The notes under the pieces were generated by a model that saw nothing but the letters and a program-made list of their open reading frames with translations, did no database searches and had not been told where the DNA came from. Below, in pieces: positions 35,403-45,742 of a stretch of DNA of 64,000 bases (positions are counted from its first letter, which is position 1; each line of letters opens with the position of its first letter). The DNA is from Hyphodiscus hymeniophilus (lineage: Eukaryota > Ascomycota > Leotiomycetes > Helotiales > Hyphodiscaceae), in assembly GCA_016508695.1 (NCBI GenBank), contig VNKQ01000011.1, positions 310,001 to 374,000 on the forward strand. Reading direction: 5' to 3'. Both the position numbers and the translations under genes were made by a program.

Positions 35403-36838
35403 TCATTCAGCATCCCTGAACACCAAATCAGGTCCAAGCTTCAACTTCTTTCCATCCCTATTCACCCCCTGAACCAACGGCTCACGTCCCGGCTTGCCAT
35501 CTCTCGGCAGCTCGTTTAGAAAACCCCAATGCGTATGCTCCTTATACCCCTTGACCTTCCAGTCATTGATATCACTCCCTGGGTCACGATTCAAGAGCGG
35601 CAACGCCCGAAACAGCTCTCCGTCATGCGCCATACAGATAATGACATTCGGATCCGCATCGAACGGCTGCAGCGAGTCGATGCTCTTCTCGGCCAGCTCT
35701 GGGAACGAATACACGTTCTCCTTCTCCCGGGAGATCTTGTAGAAGGGCGTTGTCCGCGCCACGGTGTCTAAACTGTCGTCTTTGTTGTGAAGCGGGTGGT
35801 ATTGGGTGAATATGGAGCAGGGGCAGGGGTTTGGTAGCGAGGAATCGAGATTCGAGGCTGGTACCGTGCCCGGGAGAGGGATGTATGCCGTGGGTCGGAA
35901 GACACCAACGAAGTGGCAGCAGTCGCCGCCGAGAAGCGCGAATGTTGAGGGCGTGGTACGGGCAAGGCCGCACATGTGACCTGTCGCGTGCTGTATGCAA
36001 TGTAATCAGTCAATGATTCCAAAAAGCCCCATTTGAGAGGGGAGAGAGGGGTTACTCAACGCCTGGTGTGTCTAAGAGGTAGAAGGATCCGTCGCCGAAG
36101 AAGTCGTGCGCTCGGAAATTACCAATCTTGAAGTCATCCGAGAATGAGATCTCGTTGAGATTACGGCCCCTTTATCCATTATTGAGCTTTACGGCTTATA
36201 TCATATCTTCACGAAGACGACTCACGCGAGGTCACTCTCGAGAAGGACACCTTCGGGATTTTTAGGATACCCTTTCCCATACCCCTCCTCCGTGAAGCCT
36301 GGACCGACTACAACATCCGTGTGAGGATGGAATTTCGATGCATCGCCCGTGTGGTCCCAATGCCAGTGACTCCACACAATTGCGTCTTGCTCATTCAAGG
36401 TCAATATTATTTTCCCGCCGAATGCTTGGGAGAACGGATTGAAATAGGAATACAAAACTCACCCAATTTCGCCAGGTCAAACCCAGAATCCACTAGCACC
36501 TCGTCGACGCCTTTCTCAATCTTCACCCCCTCCGTATGGCCCCCGATCATCAATTTTGTCTTCGGAGGCCCGTTCCAGAAGTCTTTCCGCGCGCCGCCGT
36601 CGAACAAGATGAACTTGTTCTGGGCTTTATTCTCGAGCAGGAAACACATCGTCGGCAGGTTCAGCTTCTCGTGGCCAGGGATGATGGGCCGTATGAAGGC
36701 AGCCGCATCGCAGTGTAGATTTGTCGTTGTGTCGATAACTTGGACGCGGATCGTGCTGGTGGATGGTGGGATCCGAAGGGGAGGCGCCTCCAGAGGGGGA
36801 ATATCATGAGATACGCCATTGCTGGTTGAAGGAGACAT
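35403..36838 (-). CDS. Metallo-beta-lactamase-fold hydrolase
   Basis: Four exons (36838-36463, 36385-36226, 36169-36061, 35990-35403) give 410 residues. The zinc motif HxHxDH is present as H132, H134, D136, H137 (SHWHWDHTGD); the third His is in HATGH at 216-220 and the bridging Asp is D238 (LLGGDCCH). The core resembles fungal lactonase-like members such as those that open acyl-homoserine lactones, but the substrate cannot be told from sequence. No signal peptide. The third donor is unusual (GTTGAG); removing that intron gives DTPGHATGHMCG, as expected. The acceptor of intron one (GCAAG) was picked because it yields LDAIVWSHWHW. The frame is open upstream of the ATG but without another ATG. 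Confidence 0.87.
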
Positions 36839-38094
36839 GATTGAGGAAATTTGTTCTGTTAAGCCGAAACGAAATGAGAGGGATGAGTGTGAAAGGGGAT
36901 AAGCAAAGATGTTACCTAGGAACCTGACGATGTGAGGGGTCGAGAAGCGCTCTGCGAAGTCCAGGTCCAAGAGTGGAGGGCCGTCACATTCATCGATTCT
37001 TTCCCCAACGACCCACGATGGGGTAGGGAAGTCCAATATCTGGCGTGTGATGGGTAAGAATAAGTCCGACGAGGATTGTCGTACCAGCCGTTCCCCCACT
37101 TCTCCAATTTCATCCCCGCTTACTCCGCTTACTCCGCATGCTAATACAACTCCGGCTAATGCAAGTATTTCTTCAATCTCGGACGCCTCCGTCCAAGTTT
37201 TGGGGACACTATTGGGCGGAATGCTGCTTCCAAGGTGAGGGTTATTGGACGAAAAGCTCCTCTTCGGGATGCTTCTCCCGGTCTAGACTCTGTGGAGTAA
37301 GAAGCTGGAAGTCTGGGACAAGAAAGTGTGGGAGAATAGTCCACAAGCAGGCAGTGCATATATGCACTTGGCAAGCCGACTACCCGACCACATCCATCCC
37401 AGATTCCCCACCACTTCTACCCATTCTTGGAGACGGTTTTATGGCGGCAACAGGCGGTGATAGACTATTTGCCTCATCTTCTTCATAGATTGCCTGCTAG
37501 CAGTACGGACTCTAGTGCTATAGACTAGACTTTAGAATGTTTCAAATTGATCATGTGGACAGTGGATATGTTCGCGATGGAGTAGGTATCAGCTAACGTT
37601 CCCCTCCGCGGTTGAGATGGTGCCTTGTATGCGAAATGACAATCTATGAGGCTGAAGGGCCAGTCAATATGACCATTGCGGTGCTGTGATGTTCCGAACT
37701 TCGGTCTTGGAATGTGATATCTCTCCATATGTAACTCAACCAAACAGTCGGGAAGAAAATCATGTTGTCAAATCAAGGGCTGACCACCGTTCTGGAACTC
37801 CGAAAAGACCTCCAGACACAATGCTTGTTTCTCAAATGATTTGTCGTTAGCCACCCCCTCATTCCCCACAGTCTCCGCACGCCTTTCTCCTATTCTCTAG
37901 GGCATGAGAAGATTACAGTGGGGAATACTACCCCAAACCCCACATGTGAGCCTATGGTACAGTGACCCATCTTCGAAACATGCAAACGGAGTCTTTCTAT
38001 ATAAGATTCGACAATCCACGTACGAAGTCCTCCTTTCCCACGTGCAATCAACGGCAACATACATAACGGAATCTGATACATCAAATCTTCAACC
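36839..38094. promoter_or_regulatory. Divergent promoter region, hydrolase/sugar porter
   Basis: About 1.25 kb between divergent starts. Frames here are short and lack family resemblance. Shared control of the hydrolase and the transporter is possible from the arrangement alone. Confidence 0.4.
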
Positions 38095-40036
38095 ATGGGT
38101 GAAGGAAACCGTTACAACTACTTGATCGTCTTCTTCGTGGCCTTAGGCTCTTTCACCTATGGCTACAACAGTGCGATTATTGGCTCCGTCCTGGGTCTCC
38201 CCTCCTTCTTCAGCTACTTCAACCTCGAGCTTACTGGACCGAATGCTGCGTACGGCAATCGCATCACCGGAGGTATTTGAGAACTATTGTGAAAACTTTC
38301 CTTTGACAATGCTGACAAATTCTACAGCTACCAATGGACTCTTCTCCGGAGGCGGCATGATCGGCTGTATGATCACGGCCTGGCTGGCCGACAAAGTTGG
38401 TCGAAGGATGGGTGTCCAGATTATCTGTGTCATATGTATCATCTCAGCCATTATCCAAGGAGCCTCTGTCGCGATTGCCATGTTCTTGGTTGGACGATTC
38501 ATCAATGGCGTTGGGTACATTCCCCTAATCATTCTGCGCTGCCCAATCAGAGCTAACTGCAAACAGTGTTGGAATGATGGCGCCTATTATCCCAACATAC
38601 CTGTCCGAAGTTGCACCTGCGAAGATTAGGGGCCGTATGGTCGCCTCACATGGTATTCTGGCCATTTCAGGTTATGTAAGCTTTTAATCCATACCCATTT
38701 CTCTATGTTCCTATACTTATAAGTCCTAGTCGGTAGCCTCCTGGACCGGATACGGCTGTTACTTCGAGGCCAACCCCGACATCCAATGGCGCCTCTGCCT
38801 CTCATTACAAGTTGTGGCTCCCCTCCTCCTCATCGCTGGCTCGCCCTGGTTACCCGAGTCACCTCGATGGCTGATCCTCAAAGATCGTGACGATGAAGGC
38901 TTCGCTGTTCTTCGCAAATTGCACCATCGCGCGAGCGACCCAGATGAGATCTTTGCACGCGAGGAGTTCCTCCAGATTCGACAGCAGGTCGCACTAGATG
39001 CCACACAGGACACGAGCATCAAAGCTCTATTCAAGCAACCCTCGATCCGCAAGCGTCTGCTGCTAGGGCTCTTCGTTCAATTTATTGCGCAGAGTACGGG
39101 AGTTTTGGTAAGCTCTTGTCGTTGATGAGTGCATACATTAGTTGCTAATATACAAACAGGTTATCAATAACTACCAAGTCATTCTTTACAACGGTCTTGG
39201 ATTAAGTGGATCAACTCCTCTCTTGCTATATGCAGTCTACAACACCTTAGCTGCATCCCTCAATGTGGTCAACAGCTTGATAATCGATCGTGTTGGACGT
39301 GTTAGACTTTTGAGTATTGGTTTGGTAAGCGCTTTCGGACCTCTCCACACATTGAGACCACACTGACATAAAACAGGTCGGTGACCTCGTTGCACTTACG
39401 CTCTTCACAGTTATGGTCGCCGAGTACAGTGGCACGACAAATAAAGTGGGCGAGGGTTTCGGTGTATTCTTCCTCTTCCTCTTCGTTCTCTTCTACGCCA
39501 GTTGTGTAGATGCTTGTTCCTAGTAAGTGATCATCCATCTCATCGTACACTACCAATCCCAATATGACGATACTAACAACCATCTCAGTGTCTACGTATC
39601 CGAGATTTTCCCCACCTGGATGCGTGCACAAGGCGTCGCCTTCTCCCTCCTCGGCCTCTTCGGTGGAACCCTGATCTACACCCAAGCTGCAACGACCGCC
39701 TTCGCATCCATTGGCTGGAAGTACTACCTACGTAAGCTATTCCCCAATACCAGCAAAGTGTTAGAATATAAAGATTAGATCACAACGCTAACTACCTCTC
39801 CAGTCTTCATTGCTATCACTTTCCTCGGCCTATTCATCGTCATATTCTTCCTCCCAGAGACGAAAGGTCTCGCGCTCGAAGAAATAGGAGCGCTTTTCGG
39901 TGACGAGGTTGCTCTTGACCTTAGTCACTTGACCTTGGAGCAACGAGAGGCCTTGGATAGAAAGCTATTGGACGTAGATGTCAAGGAAAAGCCACAGGAT
40001 GGAGCAATTGCCCACCAGGTTGAGACCACGGTATAG
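38095..40036 (+). CDS. MFS sugar porter family transporter
   Basis: Eight exons (38095-38272, 38328-38514, 38567-38675, 38730-39107, 39160-39324, 39377-39522, 39589-39731, 39804-40036) give 512 residues with about 12 membrane helices. Sugar-porter marks are DKVGRRMG after helix 2, GRFINGVGVG and PTYLSEVAPAKIRG after helix 4, PESPRWLILK before the central loop, DRVGR, and PETKG after the last helix. The helix-7 region reads FIAQSTGVLVINNYQ, diverged from the usual QQxxGxNxxxYY of hexose carriers, so the substrate may not be a simple hexose. The cytosolic tail is acidic. No substrate can be assigned. Confidence 0.92.
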
Positions 40037-40378
40037 CTTCGGTAAACAAGCTCAGCTTCTGGAACTCAGAACAGTATTATCCTATAGATTGATGTAGAGA
40101 CTTCGAGGTCTGTATCTTTTATAGCTCGCTTTTGATCTCTACAATAGATTTCTCACAGTGATTAGTAGACAATAATATTCTTTCCACCTTCTATAACTAC
40201 AAATTTTGAGCCTCATCGCCTGCAATGAGATCCTTTCTAAACTAAAAAAAGTACTTACATTTTATAAAAAAGATCACTTAAAATTTCCAGAGAGAGCGAG
40301 AAGTCCCACCAGTATGGGATACGAAAGAAGTTGTACTACTTACCTCTTTGAGTCATTGCATTTCCACTGTTCCTGCCG
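40037..40378. other. Convergent 3' region
   Basis: About 340 bp, AT-rich with A runs at 40243-40270, between the stops of the sugar porter and a minus-strand gene. Nothing else is seen. Confidence 0.5.
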
Positions 40379-42052
40379 TCACCATCTCATGCCCCCTTTG
40401 ATCCCTTCTAGTGGCGTACCATCGAACTGAAGCGATCGCATAGACTGCAAACTCGGGATACGAGGCGCTTTGTGCTTGGCCACAAATATTTCTACATCTG
40501 TCGCCTTGATGGCTGCATATATGCCTCCTGTATTGCGCACCTTGTTTCGGACAACTACTGGAGTTGGTCTCAGTGATGGCGCGTTGAGGAGGCCCTTCCT
40601 TACTGTACTAAGCTGGTCTTTACTTCCTATTTGTGGTCGTGTTGGGGTGGCAAAGGTTTCACTGGGTCGATAGGGTTTGTATACCGGCCTCTGAAATCTC
40701 CGTCCGTTGGGCTTGCGAAGGTGTGAATCTGTCGATATATTCACTGATGCCTTCACGCCTGATGCTTGCTTCCTGGGCAGAGTACGTGATGGTCTTGTCA
40801 GCTGCTTTTGTGTGGAGCTTGGAGATGGACAGCTGGGTTTCAAGGGTTGTGCGATTTCCGCCTGCGGTTTCTTCGCTTGTTGCTGGAGCCCTGGTATCAG
40901 ACAGCTGGGTATTCGCTCTTTACTCTCGTCAATAGAACTAACAAAGGCCGCCTGCGGTTTCGTCAATTCTTGGCGCGCTGGATGAAGGGAACTTGGCACG
41001 CGTTCTGCACTGCTTTCAAGAGAAGGTGTGAGTTTCAGCTCTGGCCCCGCTGCGACAGTTACTTCTCGTATAATTTCCTGTCGTGGCGGGGGATCTTTGA
41101 TGATTGCGTAATCCTCGCCGACATTCCCTTGTTGGAATGGTATGCGAGCTCGAGGCCTCGTGGCAACTTCTTTGACATAATTGCTGAGCGCAATGGTATC
41201 GATTGGAGAACGGCTTGGTGCATGACTTTGGAGCTCTGGGATGAGCTGTACGAGAGATGGTCTTCTGGGGCTGGGTCCTTTTTCACTTTGGATCTCCTGC
41301 GTCTGAGTCGATGTTGTGAGGGACGTGGGGTGATATGGAATATATCTCTGGACCACTGGGGAATTCGGGTGTCTAGCCTTCGTGAGCTTTGATGGAAGTT
41401 TGGGGACTTTCAAAAAGCGATCTCCAGCTGTGGGCTCTTGGTCTTCGGGAGCACTGCTGATGTCGTGACAAGGGATCCCTTCATTCCTCCTTTCCTTCTT
41501 GGTTGCGTTGCTTGCAGTATTCGTTGTGGAAAGTCTGTCGTCGAAGACAAGGTCATCAACGCTCTGACTAGCGAATTGCTCGACCTTGCCACCGATGTAA
41601 GGTAGCTTTTGCTGAGTTGATTGGCCATTCAGCTGAATCTCTGGCGGGTTTACTCTCAAGGGATGGACTTCGACCAGCGGGTCCGCGTTCTTCGACCGAA
41701 CGATTGATTTGTGCGTGAGGGCTGCTTCCAACGAAGGACCAGCCTTCGGGTTTTCTATAACGATGTCGATCTTGGTATTTTCATTTACCGCAGTGGTCTT
41801 CTTCCTCAAGATCAGATTGCGCAGGCCGCCGAGAAACCCGCGATTCGTTCTGGGCTTGAGGATAGACGCTCTGAAAGTTGCTGCCTCTACTGCCTTAGCC
41901 TGGCAGTGGGCGCACACCTGATCCGAGCTCTTCCCATTTTCTTTGGTATAGCATCGTGGGAACTGTCCAGGGTGAACCTTGGCCGCCTCGCACATTTCTC
42001 TTGAGGAATCTATGCAACCACAGGAATGCTCAACCCAGGTCTCTTTACACAT
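40379..42052 (-). CDS. Uncharacterised 557-residue protein with Cys-rich N-terminus
   Basis: A single exon of 557 residues. The first 50 residues hold seven cysteines (C2, C11, C13, C21, C34, C47, C50) and His at 10, 27 and 49, in the arrangement HSCGCID...CYTK...CAHCQAK, suggesting a small zinc- or disulfide-bonded unit seen in many fungal unknowns. The remaining 500 residues are Ser/Pro/Lys-rich and look disordered, with Pro-rich VYKPYRPSE. No signal peptide or membrane helix. It is divergent from the zinc-knuckle membrane protein. I do not recognise the family and propose no function. Confidence 0.75.
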   Translation of the reverse strand: MCKETWVEHSCGCIDSSREMCEAAKVHPGQFPRCYTKENGKSSDQVCAHCQAKAVEAATFRASILKPRTNRGFLGGLRNLILRKKTTAVNENTKIDIVIENPKAGPSLEAALTHKSIVRSKNADPLVEVHPLRVNPPEIQLNGQSTQQKLPYIGGKVEQFASQSVDDLVFDDRLSTTNTASNATKKERRNEGIPCHDISSAPEDQEPTAGDRFLKVPKLPSKLTKARHPNSPVVQRYIPYHPTSLTTSTQTQEIQSEKGPSPRRPSLVQLIPELQSHAPSRSPIDTIALSNYVKEVATRPRARIPFQQGNVGEDYAIIKDPPPRQEIIREVTVAAGPELKLTPSLESSAERVPSSLHPARQELTKPQAAFVSSIDESKERIPSCLIPGLQQQAKKPQAEIAQPLKPSCPSPSSTQKQLTRPSRTLPRKQASGVKASVNISTDSHLRKPNGRRFQRPVYKPYRPSETFATPTRPQIGSKDQLSTVRKGLLNAPSLRPTPVVVRNKVRNTGGIYAAIKATDVEIFVAKHKAPRIPSLQSMRSLQFDGTPLEGIKGGMRW

Positions 42053-42613
42053 GTTAAGGATGATATGTGCAAAGAGCCTTTCTAATGAGACAAGAGCCGG
42101 AGATGAAACTGCGGAAAGTGTCTACTTTTGGATGCAAGTGCGTAGATATACTTGATCAGTCAATTCCCGTATTCGAGAACAGTGGCTTCTTTGTTGAGAA
42201 TAGGCGAATCAAGTCCAGTCAAAGTTAGCATCAGCGAGGTGCTTGAAAGGAGCTTTGAGAGGGAGATAAAGCTATCTTGCAATTGTGTTTTTAAAAAGAA
42301 AGAAATTTCCTTTCAAACGCGGTGACAACGGGTTTATTGTTTTTTCCCTCTGGCTGTTCATAGAGGCAATATATTCGAGAACAATGTCCACAAAGTAGAC
42401 CACCCCAACAAAGAACTCGTTCGTATAAAGCATGTTAGGTGTTACCTAGAGTGAAATTCACTGTTGAATCAAGCATCTCTCCTATCCGATATTAGTAGAG
42501 ATAGAAAGGCGATTAAGTCACTTCATCGACCTTCTACCCAAGTACTGTACGTATAACCTCTCCCATCACTACTCAAACAAATCTCTATATACAACTTTAC
42601 AAATAGCTGGAAC
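42053..42613. promoter_or_regulatory. Divergent promoter region
   Basis: A 560-bp stretch between the start codons of two uncharacterised genes. It contains an A/T-rich block at 42280-42310 and pyrimidine-rich DNA before 42614. No defined site. Confidence 0.4.
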
Positions 42614-43240
42614 ATGGCGAGCCGGTATAGATTCACCCCCAGACAGTATGGGCCAGAGCCATTGACTTCCTTCCGCGAGCCAAAGTATCACTACCGTTGG
42701 GGGGCGCCAGCCAAGTCAAAGCAAGACCCACCCCCCTACACCCGAGCGCCAGAGTCAAATCTAGATTATCTTCGTCACGATGACATCGCCAATCTGCTTC
42801 CAGGGCGGCCACCTACTCAATCTCGTCCAAGCCCACCTGAACCCCCAGTGTTGCCCCCAAATGGCCCTATCAGGGAACTGAGCGCAATCATCTGGCGAAT
42901 AATCGGACCATATTTCCCTGATATAATAGCATTCGGAAGTACCATCTTTCTCCTCCTGGTGGGTATTTTTGTTACTTCGATACAGAAAGAGGTGTCTGCA
43001 ATTGCTCTGTTAGGATGGTTTATATGGGTAAGTTTTCATTGTTTCAAGACTGAATGCTACAGGCTGGGCCTTGGGAATAGTAAATCTTTGAGAAGTGCAC
43101 CGAGAGGTAAATATGACATTCAATGCGATCTTTGTGGCGAATGGCATCAGGGGCTCACCTGTCCTTTGAATATTTGCCATCGCTGTAGTGGATACCACGA
43201 TGGTCCGATATGTCCCCCTTCTCCACGACACGGCTTGTAG
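42614..43240 (+). CDS. Uncharacterised membrane protein with two tandem CX2CX3HX4C zinc-knuckle-like motifs
   Basis: A single exon of 208 residues. A Pro-rich, probably disordered N-terminus (to about 90) is followed by one or two hydrophobic helices (about 103-142), and then a C-terminal domain with CDLCGEWHQGLTC and CHRCSGYHDGPIC. These two motifs share the spacing CX2CX3HX4C, with an aromatic residue just before His and Gly two after it, one residue shorter than the classical CCHC knuckle. The domain would face one side of the membrane. No family is recognised; function unknown. The frame is clean with an ATG shortly after a pyrimidine-rich leader. Confidence 0.7.
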   Translation: MASRYRFTPRQYGPEPLTSFREPKYHYRWGAPAKSKQDPPPYTRAPESNLDYLRHDDIANLLPGRPPTQSRPSPPEPPVLPPNGPIRELSAIIWRIIGPYFPDIIAFGSTIFLLLVGIFVTSIQKEVSAIALLGWFIWVSFHCFKTECYRLGLGNSKSLRSAPRGKYDIQCDLCGEWHQGLTCPLNICHRCSGYHDGPICPPSPRHGL

Positions 43241-44533
43241 ATTATACATGAGTCGAACCTCTAATCCGAGATTGTGCGTTTTTGAATTTACTTCTTAGCA
43301 TCAGGATACGTTATAATTGCCTCTAGGCTACTCAATCTTACAGATATTTCATGCTCTCATGCACAGAGATTCACTCTTTCTTTAATGTTGAGTTTGAACG
43401 AGTCGACAGGGCAGGACAATGCATTGTTTATAAGCGGATCGCACCCAGGACTACTCAGGTATATTGGGTTAACAAAGATGTCTAAAAACATGGTCAAGCT
43501 GTTTGTTAAGGTTATTTCTGTAGATGATTGAATGATTGTGATATCGATTTTACCATCCGTAGTTGAGGTATCTTATATATAATTCTTTACGTTCATTAAT
43601 TTTCAGTACCTCGTTTGGCTTCTGGCTTACTCCTTCAGCCCTTCCGAAAATGCACATAATCTTCGAGTTTTGCGTGATATGCACTTGAGCTCGGAGACAA
43701 CGCCGGACGAAGCTTGTCGCTCAGCTCCTAAGCAGGCACATTCGCTTGGCTAGTAAGCGAGTCTCAACCGCCGGGCTCTCTTCCAGGTTGGTTTACTCGC
43801 TCTTTTCAGCCAATCAGGTCCAAGCCTATAGACTAAAGGAGACAGCACGTGGACATCAAATCTCACCAAGCTGCAAAGTGAGAGGAGGCTTCTCGCGTAC
43901 AGACAAATCTCTGCTAATTACTTGATCCCTGCTACTCGTACTTCATACTGCGGGAGTCACCACCGGTTTCTGAGCATTAAAAACAACGTGGTTCTATTTT
44001 GAGGCCTGGTACGAGTGAGAAAGAGGATTTGACAGCACTACAGCTATCCTGCCGCAACGCTTTTATTTCCAATGGCGAGATGGCATTCATATAAGTTGCC
44101 GGCAGGAGCAAACGACAGAATTCAACGCAAGACCCAAGAACTCGGAGACTGTAGATCATCGACCTCTATTGACTACTCCTGTCACTACTACTAATAGTAG
44201 ATCTTAGCCTTCAGCCTCGTACTCAGCGCCTGTACATGGCGACCTCTACGAATCTCCAACTCTCATTGAGAGTCTGCAGAGCCATTATCAAGCAATTCGA
44301 CGAACGAGCGATGACCCTACAGCGATACCCGAGACGTTCAAACTTAGGTTACCAGTGCTCAGCAGATGGACCAACCAAAACATCATTTCTTCTGTAGCTC
44401 AATGAATCTCATTGGTATTCCTCTCATCTCGCACTCCAATACCTTTCATTGCCATGTTTCTTCTCTCGCCAGGCAACTTTGTCGCCAGTGGTACAAAACA
44501 TTCTCAGCCGACGAATTTTCCGTCGCCTCCATC
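43241..44533. other. Convergent intergenic stretch
   Basis: About 1.3 kb with short frames only, between the stops of the zinc-knuckle gene and the RidA-type gene. I checked for tRNA-like boxes without success. Unexplained but unremarkable. Confidence 0.5.
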
Positions 44534-45128
44534 TTAAGGCAAAGCAACACATTCAATCTCAACGTTCACGCCCTTTGGTAACTCCTTCACAGCAACGCAA
44601 CTTCTGGCTGGTCTATGTTGGATCCACTTCTCATACTCGACATTCATCTCGGAGAAATCCTTCATATCGGTCAAGAAGATCTGGACCTTGACAATCTTGT
44701 CGAGTGAAGAGTCGGCTTCAGTGAGGACTGCCGAGAGGGCTTGAATGCATGCTTTGGTCTTCTCACCCATACTTCCTGTGACTAAATTTCCCTGTGCATC
44801 GGCTGGGAGCTGGCCTGAACAATAGATCGCGTGGGGAGTTTTGATTGCTTGTGACTTGCGTCGTCAGTTGGCACTTGGCGCGGTTTTGATAGGAGATTAG
44901 ATCTCACATAAGGTCCAACAGCTACAAAGGTATTAGTATCGCAGTACAAAATAAAGCAGGGTCTTGGGACGGACGAGGTGCGGCATTCTTGCTGAGGATT
45001 GATTTCATGTCAGACAAAACTCTTGCTCCATGAGAAAAAGGCCGGTTTCCATAGCGCGTTGTAGTACGAGAGGCAGATCTGATAAGACGTGTTGGCTGGA
45101 GGAGGATTATCCTAAACGAGGCAGACAT
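44534..45128 (-). CDS. RidA/YjgF/Mmf1-type deaminase, probably mitochondrial
   Basis: Three exons (45128-44975, 44921-44908, 44854-44534) give 162 residues. After an Arg/Ser-rich presequence of about 45 residues, the RidA core reads GPYSQAIKTPHAIYCSGQLP ... and ends with the family signature PARSCVAVKELPKGVNVEIE, including the Arg that binds substrate. RidA proteins hydrolyse reactive 2-aminoacrylate-type enamines from PLP enzymes; yeast Mmf1 does so in mitochondria. The middle exon is only 14 nt (VGPY) and the first donor, GTCCGT, is weak, so exon one's last codons are the least certain part. The family call is firm. Confidence 0.86.
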
Positions 45129-45742
45129 TTCGAAACAGTATATGTATATCTTCGGAATGCACAGAGTTATGTTTACGATGAATCTTCCATGCCCCTTTGT
45201 TCAGCGCACGTGCCTTCAAAAGGTCACGTGCAGACGATCTTCTAGAGGAGAATTGGAAGACTATCTAGAATCCTAATTGTGTACCCTTTCCCAGGGAAGA
45301 GAAGACTTCATTTGATATTCCAAAACTGCCGGAATGAAGCTCTGTTTATAGAAAGTAGGATACCTCATGCAATCCCATTTGGATTTCTATCGACTTCATC
45401 TCGTTGGTGGCGCTAGCGGAATCTCAGCCGCTCAAGAAGACACCTGGAGTTTTAACGCGTGTCCAAGAACTTCAAAATTCAAGGAGTTCTCCCTCCGCGA
45501 CACAATCACCACCAACACCAATCGCCTCTTGATCTCGTCTTGAGATCAATGCTATCTTCTCACGCTCCTTAACTGCTGCTAATAAGAGCTTTTCATCTGT
45601 AAGTTCTCCCAGGGACTGATGCCATTCCATCCCCCTTACCAAGGACCAAGCTCCAACGCGATAGAGCTTTAGCTTACACCATTTTCTTCACTCTAGAACT
45701 TCTCTTCTCTTCCCTGGATTTCTCTTCTCTGGATTTGGAAAT
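45129..45742. promoter_or_regulatory. Divergent promoter RidA/PMT4 with a probable PMT4 leader intron
   Basis: A 614-bp stretch between divergent starts. A probable 5' untranslated intron lies at 45599-45696 (GTAAGT donor, CTCTAG acceptor after a pyrimidine tract), followed by a CTT-rich leader up to the PMT4 ATG. GCACGTGC-like and TCACGTGC sites occur at 45207 and 45225, which could bind bHLH factors; this is only a motif match. Confidence 0.5.
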
